64,000 nt of DNA. Origin: Pseudomonas hefeiensis. Lineage in GTDB: Bacteria; Pseudomonadota; Gammaproteobacteria; Pseudomonadales; Pseudomonadaceae. Shown piece after piece: positions 39,472-47,572 of the stretch. The notes beneath the pieces are model-generated. The model did no database searches, was not told where the DNA came from, and saw only the letters and a list, made by a program, of their open reading frames with translations. The stretch is from contig NZ_CP117449.1 in assembly GCF_030687835.1 (NCBI RefSeq), forward strand, positions 4,402,001 to 4,466,000. The letters are read 5' to 3'. A program made the position numbers and the translations under genes. Positions within the stretch are counted from its first letter, which is position 1. Each line of letters starts with the position of its first letter.

Positions 39472-39514
39472 AGGACGATCGCCATGGCGTTCGGATCGAG
39501 CACAAGGAACATCC

Positions 39515-41131
39515 ATGCCAGTCATCGAATCGCACCTTGACACTCACAGCGCCGATTTCGCCCGCAACCGCGTGGCCATGCTGGCTGGCGTGGCACACCT
39601 GCGCCAGATCGAACAGGCGGTGCTGGAGAAAGCCGCCCTGGCCCAGGCCAGGTTCGAGCAACGCGGCCAACTGCTGCCGCGCGAACGTCTGAACCTGCTG
39701 CTGGACCCCGGCGCACCGTTCCTGGAACTGGCGAGCCTGGCCGGCTACAAACTCCATGACGACAAGGACGGCAGCCAGGCCGGTGGCGGCTTGATCGCGG
39801 GAATCGGCTATGTGTCCGGCGCGCGGGTGTTAGTGGTGGCGAACAACAGCGCAATCAAAGGCGGGACCATCTCCCCCAGCGGCTTGAACAAGACCCTGCG
39901 TCTGCAACAGATCGCCATGGAGAACAAACTGCCGGTCATCACCTTGGCCGAAAGCGGCGGCGCCAACCTCAATTATGCCGCGCAGATTTTTGTCGAAGGT
40001 GCGCGCAGCTTCGCCAATCAGGCACGGATGTCGGCCATGGGCTTGCCGCAGATTACCGTGGTGCATGGCTCGGCCACCGCGGGCGGCGCCTACCAGCCGG
40101 GGCTCTCGGACTACGTGGTGGTGGTGCGCGACAAGGCACGGCTGTTTCTGGCCGGACCTCCGCTGCTCAAGGCCGCCACGGGCGAAGTCGCCACCGAAGA
40201 GGAACTGGGTGGTGCGCAAATGCATGCGCAGGTGGCGGGCACCGCTGAATATCTGGCCGAGAATGACGCCGATGGGATACGCCTGGCCCGGGAGATCGTC
40301 AGTCTGTTGCCTTGGAACGAACAACGGCCACCCCAGCCTGAGCGGAGCTGGAAAGAGCCGCGCTACCCGGCCGATGAGTTGCTGGGGTTGATCCCCGACG
40401 ATCCGAAGAAACCCTATGACGTGCGGGAAATCATCGCCCGTATCGCCGACGGTTCGGACTTCCTGGAGTTCAAAAGCGAGTTCGATCAACAGACGATTTG
40501 TGGCCACCTGCGCATTCGTGGCCAGGCCTGCGGCCTGATTGGCAACAATGGCCCGATCACGCCCAAGGGTGCGAGCAAAGCCGCGCAGTTCATCCAGCTA
40601 TGCGACCAGAGCCGCACACCGCTGCTATTCCTGCACAACACCACCGGATTCATGGTCGGCACCGAGTCGGAACAACAAGGCGTGATCAAACACGGGGCGA
40701 AGATGATCCAGGCCGTCGCCAACGCCCGTGTGCCCAAGCTGACGGTCGTGGTGGGCGGCTCCTACGGCGCCGGCAATTACGCCATGTGCGGTCGGGGGCT
40801 GGACCCACGCTTCATTTTCGCCTGGCCCAACAGCCATACGGCGGTGATGGGCGGTGCCCAGGCCGGCAAGGTTCTGCGCATCATCACGCAGGCCACGCAG
40901 ATCAAAAACGGCCTCACCCCCGACCCGAAGATGCTGGACCAGCTCGAACAAACCACCGCACAGAAACTCGACAGTCAGTCCACTGCCCTATACGGCAGCG
41001 CCAACCTGTGGGATGACGGCCTCATCGACCCGCGGGACACCCGCACGTTGCTAGGCTACCTGCTGGACATCTGCCACGCGGCTGAGCTTCGGCCGCTGCA
41101 AGCCAACAGCTTCGGTGTGGCCCGTTTTTGA
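39515..41131 (+). CDS. atuC: Geranyl-CoA carboxylase, carboxyltransferase (beta) subunit
   Basis: 538 residues, acyl-CoA carboxyltransferase fold with two crotonase-like halves: RLNLLLDPGAPFLELASLAG, SGGANLNYAAQIFVEG, GSATAGGAYQPGLSDYVV, LFLHNTTGFMVGTESEQQGV, GGSYGAGNYAMCGRGLDPRF. It takes carboxybiotin from AtuF and carboxylates cis-geranyl-CoA. The homologue LiuB acts on methylcrotonyl-CoA; assignment to Atu rests on the neighbours atuA, atuD and atuR. Start at ATG 39515 with AAGGAAC upstream. 43 bp after atuA, 45 bp before atuD. Confidence 0.9.
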   Translation: MPVIESHLDTHSADFARNRVAMLAGVAHLRQIEQAVLEKAALAQARFEQRGQLLPRERLNLLLDPGAPFLELASLAGYKLHDDKDGSQAGGGLIAGIGYVSGARVLVVANNSAIKGGTISPSGLNKTLRLQQIAMENKLPVITLAESGGANLNYAAQIFVEGARSFANQARMSAMGLPQITVVHGSATAGGAYQPGLSDYVVVVRDKARLFLAGPPLLKAATGEVATEEELGGAQMHAQVAGTAEYLAENDADGIRLAREIVSLLPWNEQRPPQPERSWKEPRYPADELLGLIPDDPKKPYDVREIIARIADGSDFLEFKSEFDQQTICGHLRIRGQACGLIGNNGPITPKGASKAAQFIQLCDQSRTPLLFLHNTTGFMVGTESEQQGVIKHGAKMIQAVANARVPKLTVVVGGSYGAGNYAMCGRGLDPRFIFAWPNSHTAVMGGAQAGKVLRIITQATQIKNGLTPDPKMLDQLEQTTAQKLDSQSTALYGSANLWDDGLIDPRDTRTLLGYLLDICHAAELRPLQANSFGVARF

Positions 41132-41176
41132 ACGTGTGAAGGACTTTTGACCGCTGCCCACAGGAGAACAATAAAA

Positions 41177-42334
41177 ATGATCTTCACCCCGGAACACGAA
41201 GCTCTGCGGCGCACCGTTCGCCAGTTTGTCGACTACCACATCAACCCCTACGTCGACGAATGGGAGAAGGCCGGACGGTTTCCCATCCACGAGGTGTTCC
41301 GCAAGGCTGGTGAACTGGGATTGCTGGGTATTTCCAAACCGGAACAATTCGGCGGCATGGGTCTGGACTACAGCTATTCGATCGCCGCCGCCGAGGAGTT
41401 CGGCACTATTCATTGCGGCGGCGTACCGATGTCCATCGGCGTACAGACCGACATGTGCACCCCGGCCCTGGCGCGGTTTGGCTCCGATGAACTGCGTGAA
41501 GCGTTCTTGCGCCCGGCCATCAGCGGTGAGCAGGTAGGTTGCATCGGCGTCTCGGAAGTCGGGGCCGGCTCCGATGTCGCCGGGCTCAAGACCACGGCCC
41601 GCAAAGATGGCGACGACTACATTATCAACGGCAGCAAGATGTGGATCACCAATTCACCGAGCGCCGATTTCATGTGCCTGCTGGCCAACACTTCGGACGA
41701 CAAGCCCCACATCAACAAATCACTGATCATCGTGCCGATGAACAGCCCTGGTATCAGCCTCGGCGGGCACCTGGACAAACTCGGCATGCGCAGTTCGGAA
41801 ACCGCCCAGGTGTTCTTTGACGACGTACGGGTGCCGCAACGCAATCGCGTTGGCCAGGAAGGCGCCGGCTTCATGATGCAGATGTTGCAGTTCCAGGAGG
41901 AACGACTGTTCGGCGCCGCGAACATGCTCAAGGGCATGGAGCACTGCATCGACAGCACCATCGCGTACTGCAAGGAGCGCAAGACCTTCGGCACCGCCCT
42001 GATCGACAACCAGGTGATCCACTTTCGCCTGGCGGAACTGGCCAGCGAAATCGAATGCCTGCGGGCGCTGGTCTACCAGGCGACCGAGCAGTACATCAAC
42101 GGCCAGGATGTGACGCGGCTGGCGTCCATGGCCAAGCTCAAGGCCGGGCGCCTGGCCCGGGAAGTCACCGACAGTTGCCTGCAATATTGGGGCGGCATGG
42201 GTTTCATGTGGGACAACCCGGTGGCACGGGCGTATCGCGACGTGCGACTGGTGTCCATCGGCGCTGGTGCGGACGAGATCATGCTGGGCATCATCTGCAA
42301 ACTCATGGGCATTTTGCCGGGCAAGAAAAAATGA
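41177..42334 (+). CDS. atuD: Citronellyl-CoA dehydrogenase (acyl-CoA dehydrogenase family)
   Basis: 385 residues, full-length acyl-CoA dehydrogenase: N-terminal helical domain, beta-domain with CIGVSEVGAGSDVAGLKTTA and KMWITNS, and a C-terminal helical domain (QYWGGMGFMWDNPVARAYRD). Oxidises citronellyl-CoA to cis-geranyl-CoA with FAD. CAGGAG precedes the ATG at 41177. The next gene is not atuE as in P. aeruginosa but a tandem-repeat array of 1.2 kb. Confidence 0.9.
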   Translation: MIFTPEHEALRRTVRQFVDYHINPYVDEWEKAGRFPIHEVFRKAGELGLLGISKPEQFGGMGLDYSYSIAAAEEFGTIHCGGVPMSIGVQTDMCTPALARFGSDELREAFLRPAISGEQVGCIGVSEVGAGSDVAGLKTTARKDGDDYIINGSKMWITNSPSADFMCLLANTSDDKPHINKSLIIVPMNSPGISLGGHLDKLGMRSSETAQVFFDDVRVPQRNRVGQEGAGFMMQMLQFQEERLFGAANMLKGMEHCIDSTIAYCKERKTFGTALIDNQVIHFRLAELASEIECLRALVYQATEQYINGQDVTRLASMAKLKAGRLAREVTDSCLQYWGGMGFMWDNPVARAYRDVRLVSIGAGADEIMLGIICKLMGILPGKKK

Positions 42335-42355
42335 ATACATCGCCTGCCAGGCCGC

Positions 42356-42430
42356 CATCGCGAGCAAGCTTTGCTCCCACAGTGGAGTTGCAACACATTC
42401 ACCTGTGGGAGCAAAGCTTGCTCGCGATGA
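42356..42430. repeat. REP pair at the head of the atuD-atuF array, AAAGCTT subfamily
   Basis: The only complete inverted pair here: ATCGCGAGCAAGCTTTGCTC and its complement, with ~25 bp between. Its right arm (from 42405) is the first of the twelve half-REPs of the array. Confidence 0.88.
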
Positions 42431-43608
42431 GGCCCTGACAGCCACCGGAAAAACCCAGGAATGACCACCATGCCCACCTTCCAAATTTAACTGTGTTCAC
42501 GCCCCATTGTGGGAGCAAAGCTTGCTCGCGATGAGGCACTGACAGCCACCGGAAAAACCCAGGAATGACTACCATGCCCACCTTCCAAATTTGACTGTGT
42601 TCACCCTCCATTGTGGGAGCAAAGCTTGCTCGCGATGAGGCCCTGACAGCCACCGGAAAACCCAGGAATGACCACCATGCTGCCTTCCAAATTTGACTGT
42701 GTTCACCCTCCATTGTGGGAGCAAAGCTTGCTCGCGATGAGGCCCTGACAGCCACCGGAAAACCCCAGGAATGACCACCATGCCCGCTTTCCAAATTTGA
42801 CTGTGTTCACCCTCCATTGTGGGAGCAAAGCATGCTCGCGATGAGGCACTGACAGCCACCGGAAAAACCCAGGAATGACCACCATGCCCGCTTTCCAAAT
42901 TTGGCTGTGTTCACCCTCCATTGTGGGAGCAAAGCTTGCTCGCGATGAGGCCCTGACAGCCACCGGAAAAACCCAGGAATGACCACCATGCCCGCTTTCC
43001 AAATTTGACTGTGTTCACCCCCCATTGTGGGAGCAAAGCTTGCTCGCGATGAAGCCCTGACAGCCACCGGAAAACCCAGGAATGACCACCATGCCCACCT
43101 TCCAAATTTAACTGTGTTCACGCCCCATTGTGGGAGCAAAGCTTGCTCGCGATGAGGCACTGACAGCCACCGGAAAAACCCAGGAATGACTACCATGCCC
43201 ACCTTCCAAATTTGACTGTGTTCACGCCCCATTGTGGGAGCAAAGCTTGCTCGCGATGAGGCCCTGACAGCCACCGGAAAACCCAGGAATGACCACCATG
43301 CTGCCTTCCAAATTTGACTGTGTTCACCCTCCATTGTGGGAGCAAAGCTTGCTCGCGATGAGGCACTGACAGCCACCGGAAAAACCCAGGAATGACCACC
43401 ATGCCCGCTTTCCAAATTTGGCTGTGTTCACCCTCCATTGTGGGAGCAAAGCTTGCTCGCGATGAGGCCCTGACAGCCACCGGAAAAACCCAGGAATGAC
43501 CACCATGCCCGCTTTCCAAATTTGACTGTGTTCACCCCCCATTGTGGGAGCAAAGCTTGCTCGCGATGAGGCACTGACAGCCACCGGAAAAACCCAGGAA
43601 TGACTACC
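42405..43608 (+). repeat. Tandem array of twelve 102-104-bp units inside the atu operon
   Basis: Half-REP copies (GTGGGAGCAAAGCTTGCTC, one with a T-to-A change) begin at 42405, 42509, 42613, 42715, 42819, 42923, 43027, 43130, 43234, 43336, 43440 and 43544. Each is followed by CTGACAGCCACCGGAAAA, a CCAGGAATGAC(C/T)ACC ribosome-binding region and an ATG. In unit 1 that ATG is at 42470, 65 bp after the REP; after the last copy the same 65-bp offset lands on the real atuF start (43609). Most units continue CCCGCTTTCCAAATTTGA or CCCACCTTCCAAATTTAA, so their ATGs encode six-residue peptides. Two units (from 42613 and 43234) are 102 bp and read ATGCTGCCT. Variant order repeats: units 1-3,5,6 resemble units 7-11. 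Confidence 0.93.
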
Positions 43609-45579
43609 ATGCCCGCCTTCAGCAAGATCCTCATCGCCAACCGCGGTGAAATCGCCTGCCGGATCCAGCGCACCGCCCAGGCCCTGGGCTATCGCACCGT
43701 GGCGGTGTTCAGCGAAGCCGACGCTGACGCGCTGCATGTGCGCATGGCCGATGAGGCGGTACTCATCGGCGCGGCACCGGTGCCGCAGTCCTACCTCAAT
43801 CAGCCGGCCATCCTCGATGCGGCCCGGCGCACTGGCGCCGATGCGATCCACCCCGGCTACGGTTTCCTCTCGGAAAACGCCGGGTTCGCCAAGGCCTGCG
43901 AAGAGGCCGGTATCGTGTTCATCGGCCCCAGCCCCGACGCCATCGACCTGATGGGCAGCAAACGCCGTGCGAAAGTCGCCATGATTGCCGCGGGCGTACC
44001 GTGCATCGCCGGTTACGAAGGCACGGATCAGGACGACGACACCTTGCGCCTTGAAGCCGAGCACATCGGCTATCCGTTGATGATCAAGGCCAGCGCCGGC
44101 GGTGGTGGCCGAGGAATGCGTCTGGTTTGGCGGGCTGAAGACCTGCTGGAACAGTTGCGCACCGCGCGCTCCGAGGCGCTGCATGGTTTTGGCAGCGATG
44201 AGCTGATCCTCGAACAGGCCTTGATCAATCCGCGGCATGTGGAAGTCCAGATTTTCGGTGATCACCACGGCAATCTTGTTCATTTGGGCGAACGGGACTG
44301 CTCGATCCAGCGACGCCACCAGAAGATCATTGAAGAAGCGCCCTGCCCGGTCATGACCGCCGATCTGCGCCAGGCCATGGGTGACGCAGCGCTCAAGGCT
44401 GGCCGCGCGGTCAACTATGTGGGCGCCGGGACCGTGGAGTTTTTGCTCGCCCCGAACGGCGGTTTTTACTTTCTGGAGATGAACACGCGCCTGCAAGTCG
44501 AACATCCGGTCACCGAGATGATCACCGGCCTGGACCTGGTGGCCTGGCAACTGGATGTAGCCGCCGGTCTGCCGCTGCCCCTGCGCCAGGACCAAATACA
44601 GCTCAACGGTCACGCCATGCAGGCGCGGCTTTACGCCGAAGACCCTGCCGAGGATTTTTTGCCTCAGAGCGGACGGTTGATCGGCTGGGAACCGCCCACC
44701 CGGGACAGCCTGCGAATCGACCACGGTCTGCTGGAAGGCCAGACCATCACCCCTTTCTACGACCCGATGCTGGGCAAAGTCATTGCCCACGGCTCCACCC
44801 GTGAACAAGCCCGACGCAAATTGTTGCGCGCGGTAGAGGATTGCGTGCTGCTCGGCGTCCAGAGCAATCAGCGATTGTTGGCGGGGTTACTCGCTCATCC
44901 GCGATTCATTGGCGGTGATTTCGATACCGGGCTTATCGGACAGGACTTCGCCAATCATGCTGCGCTGCAAATCCATGCCCCCTCGGCTGAGCAGCTCGCC
45001 ATCGCCGCGGCCTCGTTCTATCAGGCTATGCATGCAAGCCATGCACCCGGGCTGGCGGGGTGGAGCAACAATACCGGCGCGGCGCGGCGCTATCGCATCG
45101 GTCTGGGCGAGCGCGACTGGACACTGAGCCTGGCCGCCGAAGCTGGCGGCACGCTGCGCATCCGGATCGCCGAGCGTGTGATCGAGCTGCAGTGGCTGGA
45201 GTCTGATCAGTGCGGCGCAACACTGATGATCGACGGTATTCGCCAACATCATGCCTGGCGCCGCGAAGGTAATGACCTGTGGCTGTTCACTCGCCCCGGC
45301 GGCCTGCATTTGCAAGATCGGACCCAGGTACCCATCACAGCCAAGGCCAACGCCAGCGACGGCACCCTCAAAGCGCCGATGGACGGCGCTATCGTCGAGG
45401 TACTGGTCAGCGAAGGCAGCGCAGTGCGCCAAGGACAGCTGTTGATGGTGCTGGAGGCGATGAAAATGGAACATCCACTCAAAGCGGGCATCGATGGGGT
45501 GGTCAGCACATTGCAAGTCAAGCAAGGCGATCAGGTGAAAAACCGACAGGTTTTGTTGCAGGTTGAAACAGCGCACTAG
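43609..45579 (+). CDS. atuF: Geranyl-CoA carboxylase, biotin-containing (alpha) subunit
   Basis: 656 residues. Biotin carboxylase (about 1-450: KILIANRGEIACRI, GYGFLSENAGFAKAC, ATP-grasp KASAGGGGRGMRLVW, EMNTRLQVEHPVTEM), a linker domain and a C-terminal biotin-carrier domain with the lysine in VLEAMKMEHPL (near residue 622). Pairs with AtuC to carboxylate geranyl-CoA. The ATG at 43609 is chosen: AGGA lies 9 bp upstream, whereas the in-frame ATG at 43600 directly abuts it. The first codons ATG-CCC-GCC-TTC are those copied in the array upstream. No atuG/atuH follows; an exonuclease gene comes next. Confidence 0.92.
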   Translation: MPAFSKILIANRGEIACRIQRTAQALGYRTVAVFSEADADALHVRMADEAVLIGAAPVPQSYLNQPAILDAARRTGADAIHPGYGFLSENAGFAKACEEAGIVFIGPSPDAIDLMGSKRRAKVAMIAAGVPCIAGYEGTDQDDDTLRLEAEHIGYPLMIKASAGGGGRGMRLVWRAEDLLEQLRTARSEALHGFGSDELILEQALINPRHVEVQIFGDHHGNLVHLGERDCSIQRRHQKIIEEAPCPVMTADLRQAMGDAALKAGRAVNYVGAGTVEFLLAPNGGFYFLEMNTRLQVEHPVTEMITGLDLVAWQLDVAAGLPLPLRQDQIQLNGHAMQARLYAEDPAEDFLPQSGRLIGWEPPTRDSLRIDHGLLEGQTITPFYDPMLGKVIAHGSTREQARRKLLRAVEDCVLLGVQSNQRLLAGLLAHPRFIGGDFDTGLIGQDFANHAALQIHAPSAEQLAIAAASFYQAMHASHAPGLAGWSNNTGAARRYRIGLGERDWTLSLAAEAGGTLRIRIAERVIELQWLESDQCGATLMIDGIRQHHAWRREGNDLWLFTRPGGLHLQDRTQVPITAKANASDGTLKAPMDGAIVEVLVSEGSAVRQGQLLMVLEAMKMEHPLKAGIDGVVSTLQVKQGDQVKNRQVLLQVETAH

Positions 45580-45641
45580 GCGGATGCGCCGGGTTTGACT
45601 ACGCTCAAACCCATCAGCACGCCGATACCGGGAACCCTGCG

Positions 45642-46184
45642 ATGCCTCACTGGCTGGTGATTGATCTGGAGGCCACCACCGATGAAGGTGGTTGGCCGGT
45701 TACCGAAATGGAAATTATCGAAATCGGCGCCACGCTGGTGAATCGGGACGGCCGCGAGCTGGACCATTTCCAGCGGTTTGTAAGGCCCTTGAGGCGTCCC
45801 TTGCTCACTCCTTTTTGTCGCGAGCTGACCCACATCACCCAGGCCAATATCGACAGCGCCGCACCCTTGACCGAGGTCTGGCCGGCGTTCGAACGCTGGC
45901 TGGCACCGTATCACGCGAACCTGGAGAGCTGGGTCAGTTGGGGTGATTACGACCGTCAGCAATTGCTTCAGGAATGGCAACACCAGCCACTGCACAGTTT
46001 CCTCGGCCAGGTGCCGCACATGAACCTCAAGCAGCGCTTCGCCAAGGCCCGCCGGCTGGAGCGACCGCTGGGGCTTAACGGCGCGCTGCAACTGGCCGGC
46101 CTGCAATTCTGCGGTCAACAGCACCGGGCCCTGGAGGATGCGCGCAATACAGCGCGGTTATTACCCCTGGTACTCCCAGGCTGA
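45642..46184 (+). CDS. 3'-5' exonuclease, DEDDh family
   Basis: 180 residues. Exonuclease I-III motif set: VIDLEATT (Asp-Glu, exo I), EIIEIGATLV, WGDYDRQQL (exo II Asp) and HRALEDARNTARL (exo III with His and Asp). Related to the ERI1/KapD-like group of small exonucleases acting on RNA or DNA. It follows atuF by 62 bp in the same direction, but a functional link with terpene use is unlikely. Confidence 0.88.
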   Translation: MPHWLVIDLEATTDEGGWPVTEMEIIEIGATLVNRDGRELDHFQRFVRPLRRPLLTPFCRELTHITQANIDSAAPLTEVWPAFERWLAPYHANLESWVSWGDYDRQQLLQEWQHQPLHSFLGQVPHMNLKQRFAKARRLERPLGLNGALQLAGLQFCGQQHRALEDARNTARLLPLVLPG

Positions 46185-46279
46185 ACGCGAGCCATGACTG
46201 CGGCGCGGCAGATGACGAACGTTGAAGCCTTGTGCATACTGGCCGGCCTTTTTCAGCCCCTTTTTTCGAGGAATCGCCC

Positions 46280-46564
46280 ATGTTTAAAGTCAACGAGTAC
46301 TTCGACGGCACCGTCAAGTCGATCGCTTTCGGCACTGCCGAAGGCCCTGCGACCATCGGCGTCATGGCTCCGGGCGAATATGAATTCGGCACGGCCCAGC
46401 GGGAAATCATGCACGTCGTCTCCGGCGCCCTGACCGTGAAGCTGCCCGACAGCACCGACTGGGAAACCTTCGAGGCCGGCAACCAGTTCAATGTACCGGC
46501 CAACAGCAAGTTCCAGCTCAAAGTCGCCGTCGATACCGCCTACCTGTGTGAATACCGCGGCTGA
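46280..46564 (+). CDS. ppnP: Pyrimidine/purine nucleoside phosphorylase (PpnP/YaiE)
   Basis: 94 residues, the whole UPF0345 cupin: [61 protein letters not shown]. PpnP splits diverse nucleosides with phosphate into base and ribose-1-phosphate. CGAGGA lies 7 bp before the ATG at 46280; the earlier in-frame start at 46232 is not supported. Confidence 0.93.
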   Translation: MFKVNEYFDGTVKSIAFGTAEGPATIGVMAPGEYEFGTAQREIMHVVSGALTVKLPDSTDWETFEAGNQFNVPANSKFQLKVAVDTAYLCEYRG

Positions 46565-46567
46565 GCC

Positions 46568-46612
46568 TGTGGCGAGGGGCGGTGCGACGTTTCGCTAAAT
46601 CCCCTCGCCACA
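46568..46612. repeat. Inverted repeat of the TGTGGCGAGGGG family
   Basis: TGTGGCGAGGGG (46568-46579) and CCCCTCGCCACA (46601-46612), perfect 12-bp arms with a 21-bp loop, a few bases after the ppnP stop. A separate Pseudomonas intergenic repeat family, unlike the GTGGGAGC REPs. Confidence 0.8.
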
Positions 46613-46638
46613 AAAACCCCGGCGTTGCATCGGGGTAA

Positions 46639-46679
46639 CAAAAAATGCCCGTGTCCAGTGGACACGGGCATTGCTTTTT
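46639..46679. terminator. Bidirectional Rho-independent terminator
   Basis: AAAAAATGCCCGTGTCC / GGACACGGGCATTGCTTTTT: 13-bp stem with A-run on one side and T-run on the other, between convergent ppnP and the MOSC gene. Confidence 0.9.
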
Positions 46680-46691
46680 CAAATGCGGTGT

Positions 46692-47501
46692 TTATTCGAG
46701 CACTTCAACCGGCATACCCACTTCAAGCCAACCATTGCTGTCATTGACCAGATTCTGGCCGAACATTGCGCCGTCCGGTGTCGAACGGTACTGCTGCAAC
46801 GTGGCGAAGGGTTCGCGGTTCGGATCGCGTTCGCCGGTTTGCGGATCGACCGTGGTCATGATGCAACGCGAGCAGGGCTTGACGACCCGGAACTCCACAT
46901 CGCCGATACGAATGCGCTTCCAGCCATCCTCGGCAAACGCCTCACTGCCTTCGACCACCAGATTGGGACGAAAGCGCAGCATTTCCAAGGGGCGACCGAC
47001 CCGATCGGACACGTCCTGCAAGGAGGCCTGGCCGATCAGCAGCAATGGGAAGCCGTCCGCGAAGGCAACCTTGTCGTCATCCTTGCCGTAACCGGAGGCG
47101 GTGGTTCGCGCCAGTTCCACCGGCACATGCACCAGCCGAGTGGGTTTGCCGATGAACTCGCTGACCCAGGCTGACGCCTCGTCACCGGCATCCGGTACGC
47201 GCAAGGTATCGCGCCAAATGATCACGCCGCGCCGCTGCTCTTCGTCAGCAGGCGGTAGCGGTACATCAAGGGTGCCGAAACCCGGCGCGCTGAGCGTCAG
47301 ACCACCGGCCTCGTTCCACAATGCCGAGAGCTGGCTCATCTTCGCCACCGCACGCTGGGTCAGGAAACGCCCGGTGCCCTCGTCCACCAGCATCCAGCGC
47401 CGGTCACCGTCCAGGCCGAGCTTGTCCAGGCCTATGCTTTGCAGGAACTGGCCCTTGCCGGATTTCAACGGATAACGATACAGCGCGCTCAGCCGCAACA
47501 T
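46692..47501 (-). CDS. MOSC domain protein (YcbX-like)
   Basis: 269 residues. N-terminal MOSC beta-barrel domain (LSALYRYPLKSGKGQFLQSI, LDGDRRWMLVDE) followed by the MOSC domain with its conserved Cys in VVKPCSRCIMTTVDPQTGER. MOSC proteins bind molybdenum cofactor; YcbX with a ferredoxin partner reduces N-hydroxylated compounds. This copy lacks a fused 2Fe-2S domain. Start at ATG 47501. Confidence 0.9.
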   Translation of the reverse strand: MLRLSALYRYPLKSGKGQFLQSIGLDKLGLDGDRRWMLVDEGTGRFLTQRAVAKMSQLSALWNEAGGLTLSAPGFGTLDVPLPPADEEQRRGVIIWRDTLRVPDAGDEASAWVSEFIGKPTRLVHVPVELARTTASGYGKDDDKVAFADGFPLLLIGQASLQDVSDRVGRPLEMLRFRPNLVVEGSEAFAEDGWKRIRIGDVEFRVVKPCSRCIMTTVDPQTGERDPNREPFATLQQYRSTPDGAMFGQNLVNDSNGWLEVGMPVEVLE

Positions 47502-47572
47502 GGTCGACTTTCCTGGTGACGAAAAAATGCCACCTTATACGAGCCGGCCATTGAAGCAAACCATGATCGGCC

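Noticed and set aside
42405..43608. CRISPR array
   Set aside because: The period is regular, but whole 102-104-bp units are near-identical; there are no short repeats with unique spacers and no cas genes.
43324..44808. 494-residue minus-strand reading frame over the array and atuF
   Set aside because: It is antisense to atuF and continues into repeat-derived codons; no domain and no ribosome-binding site of its own.
39515..45579. Leucine/isovalerate (liu) operon
   Set aside because: The carboxylase subunits alone would fit, but the DUF1446 gene atuA, the TetR regulator with two 13-bp sites and the absence of an HMG-CoA lyase gene fit atu better.
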